A stretch of 64,000 bases of DNA, taken from contig JANVFP010000022.1 in the NCBI GenBank assembly GCA_027919835.1, forward strand, positions 186,001-250,000, written 5' to 3'. Positions 35,376-46,550 of the stretch are shown piece by piece. How positions within the stretch are numbered: the first letter of the stretch is position 1; each line of letters starts with the position of its first letter. Source of the DNA: Lentinula raphanica. Lineage: Eukaryota; Basidiomycota; Agaricomycetes; Agaricales; Omphalotaceae. A program made the translations under genes and the position numbers. Under the pieces are notes generated by a model, which ran no database searches, was not told where the DNA came from, and saw only the letters and a program-made list of their open reading frames with translations.

Positions 35376-38143
35376 CTAAGGAATGTTCCTTGCGAGTCGT
35401 CCCGGTCTGGATCGAAGAACCAGACAGAATATCCTCCACAGAGCATGTCGAGATTCGACAAGAGGTAGGATCACCACAAGGAAAGCAGCGAAGAATATCC
35501 ACACCTAACCTGGAGTAAGTGACGTTGAAATGTTATAGCAAGTTCAAATGTACTCACAAACATTACCCCCACTACTCCCGCGAAAAAACGAGGTGAAAAC
35601 ACATAATGGGCAGCTCCCAGTGGGACCGGAATAATCTATGTTAGCTGGTTCAGGACCACTAGCGACTACATGAAACAGTTAGTACCCACAATCGTGATGA
35701 CCGTTGCCAACAATACGAAGACAAGGGTGTATCTTCTGCAACTCTTTGCCAAATCAACTATATCCAGTTCTGGTTGCGAGAGATCCAACACATGCGGGAG
35801 GACGTTCGTACTAACATTCTCCACTATATGATCAGCCCCTTCCTCTGCTTTCACAACGCTGTCTATCATAGCATCATTGCTCGGACGTGAGCCATCTCTG
35901 TGATCTTCGTCGTTCCCGACTTCTTTCACGATGGCTATGTTTCGCGTCTTTTCCCAATCAAAATCGGCAGGACGCCAAAGGGATAGGCCGATTGACAGTA
36001 CACCACCTGATATGATCGCAGATGCATTGCCAGCGAAAGATGCCCACTGATTGCTCAGAGTATCCACGGTGATTTCACCCCCAACTGCCTTGGCTGTAGC
36101 GAGCCAGACAATGACGGCTATGAGCATACCAAAGACCGAGCCGGAAACGGCTCCTTCTCGATTGAGGTCCTTCCACCTAAATCACAGCTTCAGCTTCTTT
36201 CAAATGAATTCGGATCATGATCGGTACACACAAAAAAGTAAGCGCTATAGGGAATACCCCAGAAGCTGTAGCCACACCTAAGAAATAGAAGAGCCATCCG
36301 AGAGTCTTGTGGACGGTGCAGCACTAGATTGTCAGTCATGTTCCTAGGAAGTATATTAACTCACAATTCCGACTGATTTGAAAATTGAAGCTAGACACCC
36401 GGAAAAGATACCCCATAATACTATAAGAATGCGGGACACAGTGACGATTTGCTTGCTGGTTGCGTTTGGACGGATATAATGTCGATAAACATCATACGAT
36501 AAGAGTGTGGATGTAGCAATCATTTCTGCACTTAATGCCTACTTCAAGAATGAGAACGGGAGCTAACGCAGTCATTGTACTTGCACTCACGGAAGTGACG
36601 CTCAGAAAAATGAGCAGCAACATGAGGACAGAACCGGCAGTCCCTAGGATATAGTCCACCGCTTCCACAGCAGCAAGTCCAGCGCTGATGTCTGTGCTTG
36701 AAAGCTCAGGAAAATCAGGTTGTGTCGTAAGCGCTCGGGCGCTTAAACCCAACGCGGTGCCACAAGCGAACGGGATGCCGAACCAGGAGAAACCGCCCAG
36801 GGAGTAAGCCCGTGCCGTTGTAGCAGGGTTCGAGGCAATTGCTCTTGACCAGTATCCTGAGCACAAGTATCATTTGGTTCGTTGACTCGTCATGAACAAC
36901 GTATGCGGGTACATACCTTGATCACACATTACGAGGCCAAAACCTGACCGCGCGCACATCAACTTGAAGGCTTTTGTAAAAATTGTAAGGCTGATATTCA
37001 CAAACCTGTAATTATTGACTGACAATAGGGGCCGAGTTAATTTTGCCTTAGGATATGTGAAAAGACAACGAACCTGAACAGCAAAAATTGCTCCTGACCG
37101 GGACCGAAAAGTCAGATATGAGCCATGATAGTTCCCTTCGACTGGATCAATCTCTGAGACGGCCTCAAGTAATTCCAATAGCTTTCGTGGGCTCCCAATC
37201 ACGTCAGAGACGCAGAATATTCTGTTGCATCGAGAATGAGTCCTGAGTTCTCTAGTACGTGTTCAAACAAACAGACTTGAAGCAAAAATACAGCAGAATT
37301 CCCAGTAAAAAGAAGGTATGTGTAGCATCGCTGATGAAAGTCGCTCGTAGTCCCCTGTATTGGTACCGTCAGAAGAATCTTCCCGAAGTCGAACAAAATT
37401 CGGAAGGAGTCGCACCCTGTAGCAACATATAACGCGACCCCTAGAGGGATAAGGAAAAGAGCAGCGTATTCGTTCATTCCCGTCAGGTTAGACACAACCG
37501 CACCCCCGCCAAGGAGGATACAAGCTGATACGATTGCATTACAAACCAAACCGCACCAGAGGAAAGACAGATGACCAGAAGTGCCGAAGCGAGCAAACGC
37601 TACCTTCTCAAGATGAATACAATTGAGAAAATTCAAGGAAAGTAACGCTACAAACCTCTGGAAATGTTGTTGCATGGTTAGCATTCATTTTGACTTTGCT
37701 TGCAATCACAGAGAATACAGCAATCTGAAGTGTTCCACCGACTGCATACCTGTTCAACTTCACGGTTATATCAGATCGAACCAGGTTCTTGGAGACCTAC
37801 CACCACCCGCCAGAAATTCCCATCTCAAAAGATTGAGTTGCGCTTTGCAGGAGAGTTAGACTCCATGTCCCTATATTGAGATTCGAGCATCAACGCGATA
37901 GACACGCATCATAGTGTCACTGCACAAACAGGAACTTATGATTCCAGCAACTACCAAACCGGTCTTCAACGATCTGCTAGCGGCACTGAATTCCGAAGCA
38001 GAGTTTGGAGAGTACATCGATAAACGGGCTTGTATCCATGTCGTGACATTGATAACTACTGCGAAAACGACGCCTAGACCTAGAACGACTGCGTATCCGA
38101 CTGCTTGAGGTAGCGGCGAACTTGAAGAGGCACGAACGGACAT
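35376..38143 (-). CDS. DUR3-like urea/polyamine transporter (sodium:solute symporter family)
   Basis: Plasma-membrane transporter of about 650 residues with a dozen or more helices and many short introns. It starts MSVRASSSSPLPQAVGYAVV and ends RSRPGRLARNIP at 35376. Family landmarks in order: GYAVVLGLGVVFAVV (TM1), SEFSAASRSLKTGLVVAGII, TWSLTLLQSATQ, TTFPEVAFARFGTSGHL, GMNEYAALFLIPLGVALY, ATGGLRATFISDATHT, SDVIGSPRKLLELL, GSYLTFRSRSGAIFAV, GFGLVMCDQGYWSRAIAS, GGFSWFGIPFACGTALGL, STMTAAEMIATSTLLSYDVYRHYIRPN, and WRPADFDWEKTRNIAIV near the C-terminal tail. In-frame stops in the raw reading are removed by good splice sites (for example the intron after YFCFK). One junction, between GAIFAV and GFGLVM around 36950-37080, is unresolved. 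Substrate is inferred from closeness to DUR3; urea versus polyamine cannot be decided. Confidence 0.85.
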
Positions 38144-38974
38144 GAGAGTTTGGAATGCGGGGCTTGGCAGTTGGGCATGTTAAGTATATTCCTAGCAGCA
38201 CGAAATGATCCGCGAGGGTGGTGCTCGTTGGCCATAAGATGTTCGAATTACGTGCTCGTACCACGCACTTTAGTGACCGTCAGAAGGAAGATAGTGTTAG
38301 GAGCCAAGAAGTTTGTTATTTTCGTGGGTAAGACGTGATCTTATCTGATATGATATGCGGGCCAAACTATCTTGGTCCAACACTCCCGACATCGTCAATG
38401 TGACTACAACAGACTCAAACCAATTACTACTCCAAATTTCTGCGCATAAGCGGACGAAGCTCAATGGACGGAAGAAAATACATCAACACGCACATTTGAA
38501 ACAACTAGTACACAAGCCGAAATGCTGAACAAGGCCGCAAAGCGGGTGTACTCGAAATGATCTGTGTAGTGAACTTCGAAACGGCTTGCGGGGTACGTGG
38601 ACTTCTCGCAAGTTACCTGAAGCTTCACTCGACTCTATTCTCAATGTCGAGTGCCTTGGCTTCAAGTCAGATGGGACGGATTTGCCAGCAAATGCCAAAA
38701 CTTAGCTTCAGGCTTCAAGCTGAAAGCCGAAAACTGACATTGTGCAACCCCTTCCTGCTGATGTTCTTGATGTAAATTCATCATTCGCACCGAGACCCGC
38801 AGAATGGAAAGGTGCCTTCTCTCCAAGCAAAAGATGAAATCCAACGTGACGATGTAGGACGAATGACGTGCTTCATTGCTGTCTTCGCGCAAACACCCAC
38901 GATATAAGGGAAGTATGTTCTACTAATGGGAACTGACGACGCTCCACCCCTACTCCTCTAAGCCCAGAGAAAAT
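38144..38974. promoter_or_regulatory. Divergent intergenic region, transporter / 2OG oxygenase 1
   Basis: 831 bp between two head-to-head start codons, presumed to hold both promoters. Short frames only; no supported gene. I identified no specific sites (for example GATA-factor clusters). Confidence 0.5.
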
Positions 38975-40492
38975 ATGACAACTGTTACGACCACGTCGAC
39001 TGAAGCACTCGAAACAAATCTCTCGCGACTTTCGTTGTCTGCTTCATCTCCCTCTCCAAGTTATCCGCCTCTTCCTCGATGGAAAGCTCCCCCACAGACA
39101 CAACATGAGGTGGAATGGGCTGATATTTTGACCGTTGACCTTTCCTTGTACGATACAGACAAGCCCAAGCTGATCGAAACTGTGCAGACCGCACTACAGA
39201 GAGATGGGTTTTTCTATGTGATTGGCCATGGCATTGATATCGAGAAGGTCCTCCGCCATCAGTATGCGACGAGACGAGCACTTACTGACTAGTTGATATA
39301 ACAGCTGAATCGTCAATTTGCTATTGGAGAGGTAGCTTTTGACCGCGTTCCCAGAGAAGAAAAGGAGGCTCACCGTGCCCAAATCAAAGAAAAAGGATCG
39401 TTCATGGGTTACAAGGTTAGTGGATGATTGTACGAGAACTAGACATTATCGCTCATTGCTCGATCCGACACCTAGCTCCAAAACTACTGGGAAATCAAGG
39501 ACGGCGTGAGAGATAGGATTGAACATTACAATTTTTATAACAACAGGTACACTGCTCGCTCGTCGCATTGGCGCAAGGGACACCTGACCATTCTTGTTCT
39601 CTATAGTATCGACCCGGTGACAAGACATCCGACTGCACTACGTCCTTTTGTGCCGGAAGTGAAAGATTTCCTTCACACAATGCGCAACACGGTTCTCCGC
39701 AGGGTCCTCAACCTAATAGATGGTGTTCTTGGACTAGACGAAGGATACTTGTGGAATCTACACCAGGATGCACAAGGAGTGATGGGAGACGATGTGAGTC
39801 ATAGTCTTACATGATCGCGAGTCCAGCTTCCTAACTCGCTTTTTTGTTGCAGGTATTTCGCTATATGATATACGATCCTCTCACTGGTCAAGAGTCAAAG
39901 AAGACAAACGGAGTGATGCTCAATGGTCATACTGATTTCAACAGCATCTCCACGCTCATATCTCAGCCCATCACAGCGCTACAGGTACTCATGCCAGACG
40001 ATGTCTGGCGATATGTGAAACATAAGGATGGTGCCTTTGTTATAAACATCGGAGATCAGTTGTCGTTCATGAGCGGTGGAGTCTTGAAGGGGACAATGCA
40101 CCGAGGTCAGTGGGGTCGAGTCTAATCCGACGCCTCTCAAAAACCTGACACTCGAATCGCAGTTGTCAGCCCACCAGAAGATCAACGTGCTCTTCGTCGC
40201 CTCGGTGTCTTCCACTTCGCTCAATTTAGAAATCATCTTCCACTTGATCTCCTTCCCTCTGAAAAGGTGCACAAGGAAGGACACATCATATTTGAGGGAG
40301 AGGTTCCCACAACAAATGGGTGAGTTTTAAATCATCGTTGTCTGAAGTGAAGAACGTATTGACTTTACTGAATCTTGAAAAACTAGATGGGAACAAACGC
40401 GAGTGAAGAGCTATGGTACTTCAAATTTCATCAAAGGGGAGGAGTACGATATCGAAGTTATTGCAGGACTTCAAGTCCGACATTACCACTAA
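38975..40492 (+). CDS. 2-oxoglutarate/Fe(II)-dependent oxygenase (IPNS-like), copy 1
   Basis: Predicted 385-residue soluble oxygenase of the isopenicillin-N-synthase-like superfamily, which uses 2-oxoglutarate or a related co-substrate and O2. Seven exons: 38975-39247, 39305-39415, 39476-39546, 39607-39793, 39853-40105, 40163-40319, 40387-40492; all phases close. The N-terminal DIOX_N-type part has LQRDGFFYVIGHGI. The iron triad is H240 and D242 (NGHTDFNS) with H297 (GTMHRVV). The likely 2OG-binding Arg is R307 in SPPEDQRALRR. Gln/Tyr-rich aromatic-residue motifs such as LQNYWEIKDGVRD recur in the paralogue at 59567-61163. Substrate is unknown. The stop is 132 bp from the convergent VPS15 stop. 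Confidence 0.88.
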
Positions 40493-40624
40493 GTAGTAGA
40501 ATACTTATACTGTGATATCTAGTACGAATCATGATGAACCTGTTTTCACGGAAATTAGCCATGGTAGAGATTATACAAATGCATTAATCCGTCCATATGA
40601 TAGTATACACAAAATGTACAGTGT

Positions 40625-43600
40625 CTAGGAATCTGAAGCTTCCACTTTCCAGACTTTGATGACACCAGAGCGGTCGCCACTGACGATGCCACCACGGAAA
40701 GGAGAATCAATACAAACAAGAGCAGTAATAATATCTTGATGAGATCTAAGCAGTGTCTGTTGGGTGAGAGTAATCAGGGATATTCTCTGGGTGGGTCTAT
40801 TCTGTTGACTGCTCGATCCAACAGGAGGCCATCCTTCTATGTATGTCGATGCAGATCCTTTACTTGAAACACTGAAACTGGGAGATGAGTATATGCCAAG
40901 CACATTATGGTGTACATACCTGTATGAAGGTCTTTCTGTATCCGTCTCTGTACCGCAGAGCAAAGTCGAACGTTCAATCTTCCCTAAATCCCACAATCGA
41001 ATCTTTCGATCCTCGGATCCAGTAATCATGAATCCTCTTGCAGAACTCTTGGAAGGTACTACACCCGCGAAATCACTGAGCTCAGACCTGTGAGTAGTAC
41101 TATGTCCACCGAATTCCATTCCCACAGCGATAGCGCGAACATCAGAAGGAGGTACGAGGAGCTGTTGAGGATGGACTATTGGCTCCTCTCCGGCTTGGCG
41201 AGAACGAACGAAAGCCGCTATCGCAGCTGAAGGGCTAGTGTCCGCATCAACGCCAATTAAACCATGCGGCTCAATGTTATCGTCGGAGCCAGAACCTTTA
41301 CGCATGACAAACGTCTCAACCAAGAGAGATTTCTCAATGTCCCATACCTCAACTAGAGTTGAGAACGTGCGATCGCTGTTGCTCTTCGCAGTTTCTACCG
41401 TGACCATGACCCATTTTCCTCGGCCTTTGGACGGGTGAATGACACATTGATGTATTCGCACGATTCGGCCGATGGAAGCTACACCGACGTGCCAGCTCTT
41501 GAGGAGGAGCCCGAAACGACGGTCCCATAGAGTCAACACCCCTGTCGATGTTCCGACAAGGATCCAAGAGCGCTTGCGGTCGATACAGAGACATGTTATA
41601 GGACCATGATGTCTTGGATTTTCCATCCTCTGGAGAATTTGCATCGTTCGCAGATCGAGGACAACGATGACTGAATGAGTGGTGACATAGACGAGGTTAG
41701 AAGAAGTATCTGTTCTCCTAATTAGCAGCGATAGAGCGAAGAAGAATAAACACACCAGTATTGTAATGCTGCATGGCAGTTATGTATTCGCCCACAGTAT
41801 CTACTCGAGACTCCCTCACTAACTGGAGTTTGTTGTATTTGGGAAGTGCTCCGGTATGTTGAGATATGTGCACCCGAACAATATGCAAACTCCCGTCATC
41901 GGCGGCGCTAGCGAAGCAATGCACGCCCTCCAATATGCACACACACTTGACTCTAGCATGGTGCTGAGTATAAATTTGTCTAGGTTTGGCGGTAACGTTA
42001 CGTTCTAGCCTTGCGGTATCCCATATCCTGACAGTTTTATCATCGGAGGCTGAGACGAAAAAGATTTGGTCTGGAGAAACAGCGAGACCCGTGATAGCGT
42101 CGGAATGCGAGCTAAGGTGAGCTACGAGACCAGCTTCCATCCGCCGTGAAGTACCATCCCGAGATACCAGACTGTGCCGAACAGGATTCCGCCGCCGTAC
42201 GGGTCCTTCGTGTACACGAGGACCAAAATCATGCTGAAGATCTCGATTGTTGTCCAAGTACAGATTTTCTAGCAGATTGTTTATTCCAGCTTCTTGACCA
42301 TCTAGAGCATGGCATGAGAATTTTGATGATCGCAATATGAGAGCATACACACCATACGTTGATATGGACAACATGGATGGTAGTCTTGTTCGACTAAGAG
42401 GTCGAATGGTCTGCGACATCGATAGCGGTGTTGATCTACCCGATTGCTCTGGTGAAGACTCTGTTTGAAGGTGTGAATGGGTATCTAGGAGGCCTAGTGC
42501 ATTCGTTTTCGACGAGCCAATCGCAGGAGCAGCTTTTTGACTACCGTCAGCGCTGATGCCTCCGCTAAACTGCATCCTACTCAGAGGCCTAAAAGACGCC
42601 GAATTATTCGAAGTGGACACAACGGACTCGGTCGGACTTCCCGGCCGTTCGGCAAATACGGGAGAGATAGCACCGGCAGAAGCCAAGCTGGATTGTTGGG
42701 GAGGGAGTGAAGAACGAGGAGTTGCTGGTGACTGTGGTGTCAAGTTGAGGGACGATGCCGAGCCATTTATGGTAGCTAGCCTACGGCGCAGATCCTCAAA
42801 AGGTGCTCCCGAGCTTGAAGGTCCAACCGCACTCAATTGTTCCCCAATTGGACGGTTAGGAAGAGGTGAGTTAGGTATTGACAGTCGTCCAAGATGGTTT
42901 GAGCGGCGCGAACGAGATGCACGATAAGTAATTTCGGACTTGAGGAATACAGTTTGCGGTACGACGCCGAGTTTGGGTAATTCCACGTCTCCAGTGACCT
43001 TGAGATATTTGACCGCACCGATGTCAACATCAGCTCGAGAGGAGAAACTGCAATATTGTGTTAGAATCGGGTTATGTTTTCAAGGCTTGGATCGACCAAC
43101 CTTGATATGGCATTCGCCAACTTCAAAATATAATCACGCATTGCCATTAGCTTCGCTTCCTCCGCAGAGGTCATACCTAACTGTTGCAGTTTTGCTACTT
43201 GGATTTCGTCCCTAGATGGTTCAGAAATGACATGAGCATACACCTTATCACAGGTTCAGTGCGAACGTACTCTTCCGACAAGTTTTTGCCCAAATTAGTG
43301 CTGATTTTTCGCACCGAAGCAACGCTTTCTCTGGGTGTTTCAGATTTACTCCCAACCCGCCGACCGACCTTCCAAAAATTACTTTTGTCTGTCTTTCTAG
43401 CCCATTGTACAGCAGCATCGAAGATCTGACGCGGTAGCTGTGTACAGCCGTCAGATGATGAAATTTATACATGTATGGGTACAAGTACTCACTGCAGCCT
43501 TCATTGCATTCAATAGACTCTTCTCGTCAACAGTCTCAATATCCGATTTGAGAAAATGCCGCAAGGAGGGGTAGAGAATACACCAAACGTCGCTGGATGG

Positions 43601-46309
43601 CAAATGCTTTGCGGCAGCGGCAATGAAAGCAGCGGCACCTTGGATAGTGAGATATGAGCAACGGAATCCACTGGTTGAATCGAACCAGATACCTTGCCGT
43701 ATCCAGACATTTGGATGATACAAAAACCCAAGCGTCGCGCTCATTAGCTCCCAAACGCGCATCTTCTGGAATAAACCCAATTCACAAAGACTCGTCAATG
43801 CTGTGAGTACTTTGGCCACCACCGTTTCTTCGACATCTGGATGAGTGTAAACATATGAAGAAAATCAGAAAGCTCAAGAGTTGCGTACCGGAGAGAGCTT
43901 GAATCATCAATGGTAAGATATATTCCTCTAAACTTCTCCCACCTGCACAAGCAGCCACGTCCACGATACTTTCGAAAAACGCATGCCGGAGTAACCAGTC
44001 TCGATCGTTGAGGTATGTAATCATATGGCTGAGCAGGACATCATTAGTTCGCTGCCTTCCTAGAAATATACATAGATATGAGATATGGTGTAACACGGCG
44101 CGCTTGACAATGCTAGAAGGATCGACAAGAAGCGAGGATAGTTGTTCCTGGATATTGTTCTGCAGATCCTGAAGGCTGGTTTCATAGGATACCTATGGCT
44201 GACATCGATCAACACATCATTAACAGCTGAGACGGTACAAACCTCATATTGATCGTATTCTTGAGCTTCTGGCGGTACTATGAATGTCCCATGCGCTTTC
44301 AGAGCTTGTCCTATCTCAAGGTATCTCACAGCTGTATCTGCGAGTTGAACAATGCATTGCGCGTATGTGCACCGGACAGACACTTCTGGGTCCTGTACAA
44401 GATATCTGACGTTTGGAATAATGTATTCCGGGAATATGGCTGCGTTTGAAGGAGTTATTACAGTCACCATCATCAACTGCAAAGAAGATCATCAGCTGCT
44501 CTGCACGAAAGAACGTGAAGATACATCTTACTACTTGAACCAAAGTCCGGATTGCAGCCAGTCTTACAATCGCGACTTCGTCATGCAATAAGTCAACGAT
44601 GTATGGGACCACTCTATCCAGTTTCGCCTCGTCTGTCAGATGGGACGACAGCACTAAGAACACGTCCAATGCCCGAACCTTCGAACTCGGCGAATAACAG
44701 TTTCGGATATTGGCAGTAACAAGTGCCAGAATGATTAGAGCCGGTCCATCCGAAGCAGCTCTCGATTTCAATTGTGAGACACTGCTCGACTTGGAGTCGC
44801 GATTTGGGATGTGTAGCTCGATAGGGAGTATGTCCTGGAATGGACGAGAAACGCTGGTGGTTGTGGAATGATAATCGATCTTGATATCCATGACAGGCTC
44901 TTCAACGATGTCAGCTGTAAGATATGGTTCGATACTCTCGAAATCTTCCCAAATGCGGTCCATCCTAAGATCAGAAGCATTGGGTAGTGTGTCGCCGAAG
45001 GGGATGCTGTTGGAAGTACTAGCTACAGGAGCTGTAGTCGATGAAACGGGACGTAAGCCAGTAGCGCTAATCGAAGGTGTGAGGTTGCCTGGTTTCGAGG
45101 TCGCAGTGTCAAAAGACGTGCCAGAGATTTCGTTGACGGAAGATACATAGTGGTGAAAGAAACTGAAGAACGAATCTGGGAAGACCGTTCCACGGGAAGT
45201 TTGCAGAAGATTGTCAAACGTCGGTCGTAATGAAGGGTCGAGACAAATCATTTGCTTGATCATGTTCTACTATTGGTAGTTATGAATAACTGCGAGGATA
45301 TAAGTTAGACACTCACTCGTACACCTTCATCTTCGATAATAGACAGATGCGCTTCGACGTTAAAATCACCTTCACGGTATTTGAATAACTGACTGAGAGT
45401 GAACAACGGAGCACCCTCCAGGAATAACTCTGCGATGACACATCCCACACTAAAACAATCCATAGCCTCTGTAACTTTTCCGTCTCTCTGGCCTTCTTCA
45501 ACTGCTAAGCTCGATTTCTTGGCGCTTATTTCGGGATTGTTGGCAGCAGTGTAAAAACGTTCTGGTGCGATGTAGCAGGTACGGCGTCCAGAGGTGTCGA
45601 AGAAGAAGGAGAAGTCAGAAGGGTCATCGAGAGGGAGGTATGTCGGTTTGTATGAAGCAAAATCAGTTAGATAGACCCAATTCCATGAAGTGACCAAGAT
45701 ATTCTCTGATTTGATGTCTCCGTGAGACACTTTGCGATTTCGTGCGTCCCTCAGTCCAGTCAGTAGCTGGAATGCAATCCATTTCTTTTCGATAGCACTG
45801 AGGAAAGGTCTTGTACTTGTTTGTATGAGGACAAGTAGCAACTGGACCTGGTAATGGAATGACGTGCCTTATACGATCGTAGAGGTTGCTTGCAGCCCAT
45901 TGTCTAATAACATAGCCCGCCTTTTCCGTTTCGACAACTGCCTGGTAGTTGTACACATTGGGGATATCCAACAAGGCCTCTCGGTCAACTATTCGAGCGT
46001 GTTGAGCGTCAACGTATTTCACACCAGAACTGGCTTACTCTTCAACCGTCTAAGATAATTGCGCAAAGAAAGGCCAGGATCTGGCTTTATGAAGACCTTG
46101 ACGACAAGATAGCCATTCTGATGTCGACATTGTACCGTCTTGAGGAAGCGGGCGGAACCAAGACTATTCGTTATGAGGACGACATCGAGACTGAGATTAA
46201 TAGTTACGCACCTTTTCTCATAGAATATTTCCCCTCCAAGTTCAGCAATGAACGAGTCTAAAGCCCCAGTAGTACGTGTCAATGTTGAGCCAGATTGAAT
46301 ATTGCCCAT
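40625..46309 (-). CDS. VPS15: VPS15, regulatory protein kinase of the Vps34 PI3-kinase complex
   Basis: Membrane-associated scaffold kinase of the PI3-kinase complexes for autophagy and endosomal sorting, roughly 1,650 residues. It starts MGNIQSGS, an N-myristoylation signal (Gly2). First exons: 46309-46212, 46163-46039, 45988-45868, 45815-45317, 45266-44532, 44476-44243, 44192-43889. The kinase has the family's pseudo-catalytic motifs [10 protein letters not shown] (HGD not HRD) and TDFA (not DFG), plus IAPERF and MDCFSVGC. A helical HEAT region follows ([33 protein letters not shown]). The C-terminal WD40 propeller includes [27 protein letters not shown] and [11 protein letters not shown], with the stop at 40625. 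The intron after LYDRI uses a GC donor (45867-45816). The last junction near 41710-41755 was not resolved to the base. One 51-bp intron near 42300-42350 is a multiple of three and reads through. Confidence 0.93.
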
Positions 46310-46550
46310 TATTCAGGCTGATGAATCGTACATTTGTATAGAGACTATGTAAGGGTCGCGAGGGAGGAGGAGGAGGAGAAGGCGCCCAAAGAGTTTCTCT
46401 TGACATCGTGACCTCTCTGAGTCATTTGGCAAGATTTGCATGCTCGCCCAATTTCTTATCAGGAGAATACATCCATTCTCTCCAAGAAATCTCCGTGTTA
46501 ATTTGCTTGCTTGCCACGTAGGAAGACTCTCAACAAGATATTGCAGTGCC
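46310..46550. promoter_or_regulatory. Compact bidirectional promoter VPS15 / ThrRS
   Basis: 241 bp between the VPS15 start and the downstream ThrRS start; only 130 bp if the upstream ThrRS start at 46440 is used. The region contains both core promoters and the possible targeting-sequence codons of ThrRS. Confidence 0.5.

Noticed and set aside
37199..37684. Apparent in-frame stops suggesting the DUR3-like gene is a pseudogene
   Set aside because: Good donor/acceptor pairs remove them and restore family motifs such as ATGGLRATFISDATHT and TTFPEVAFARFGTSG.
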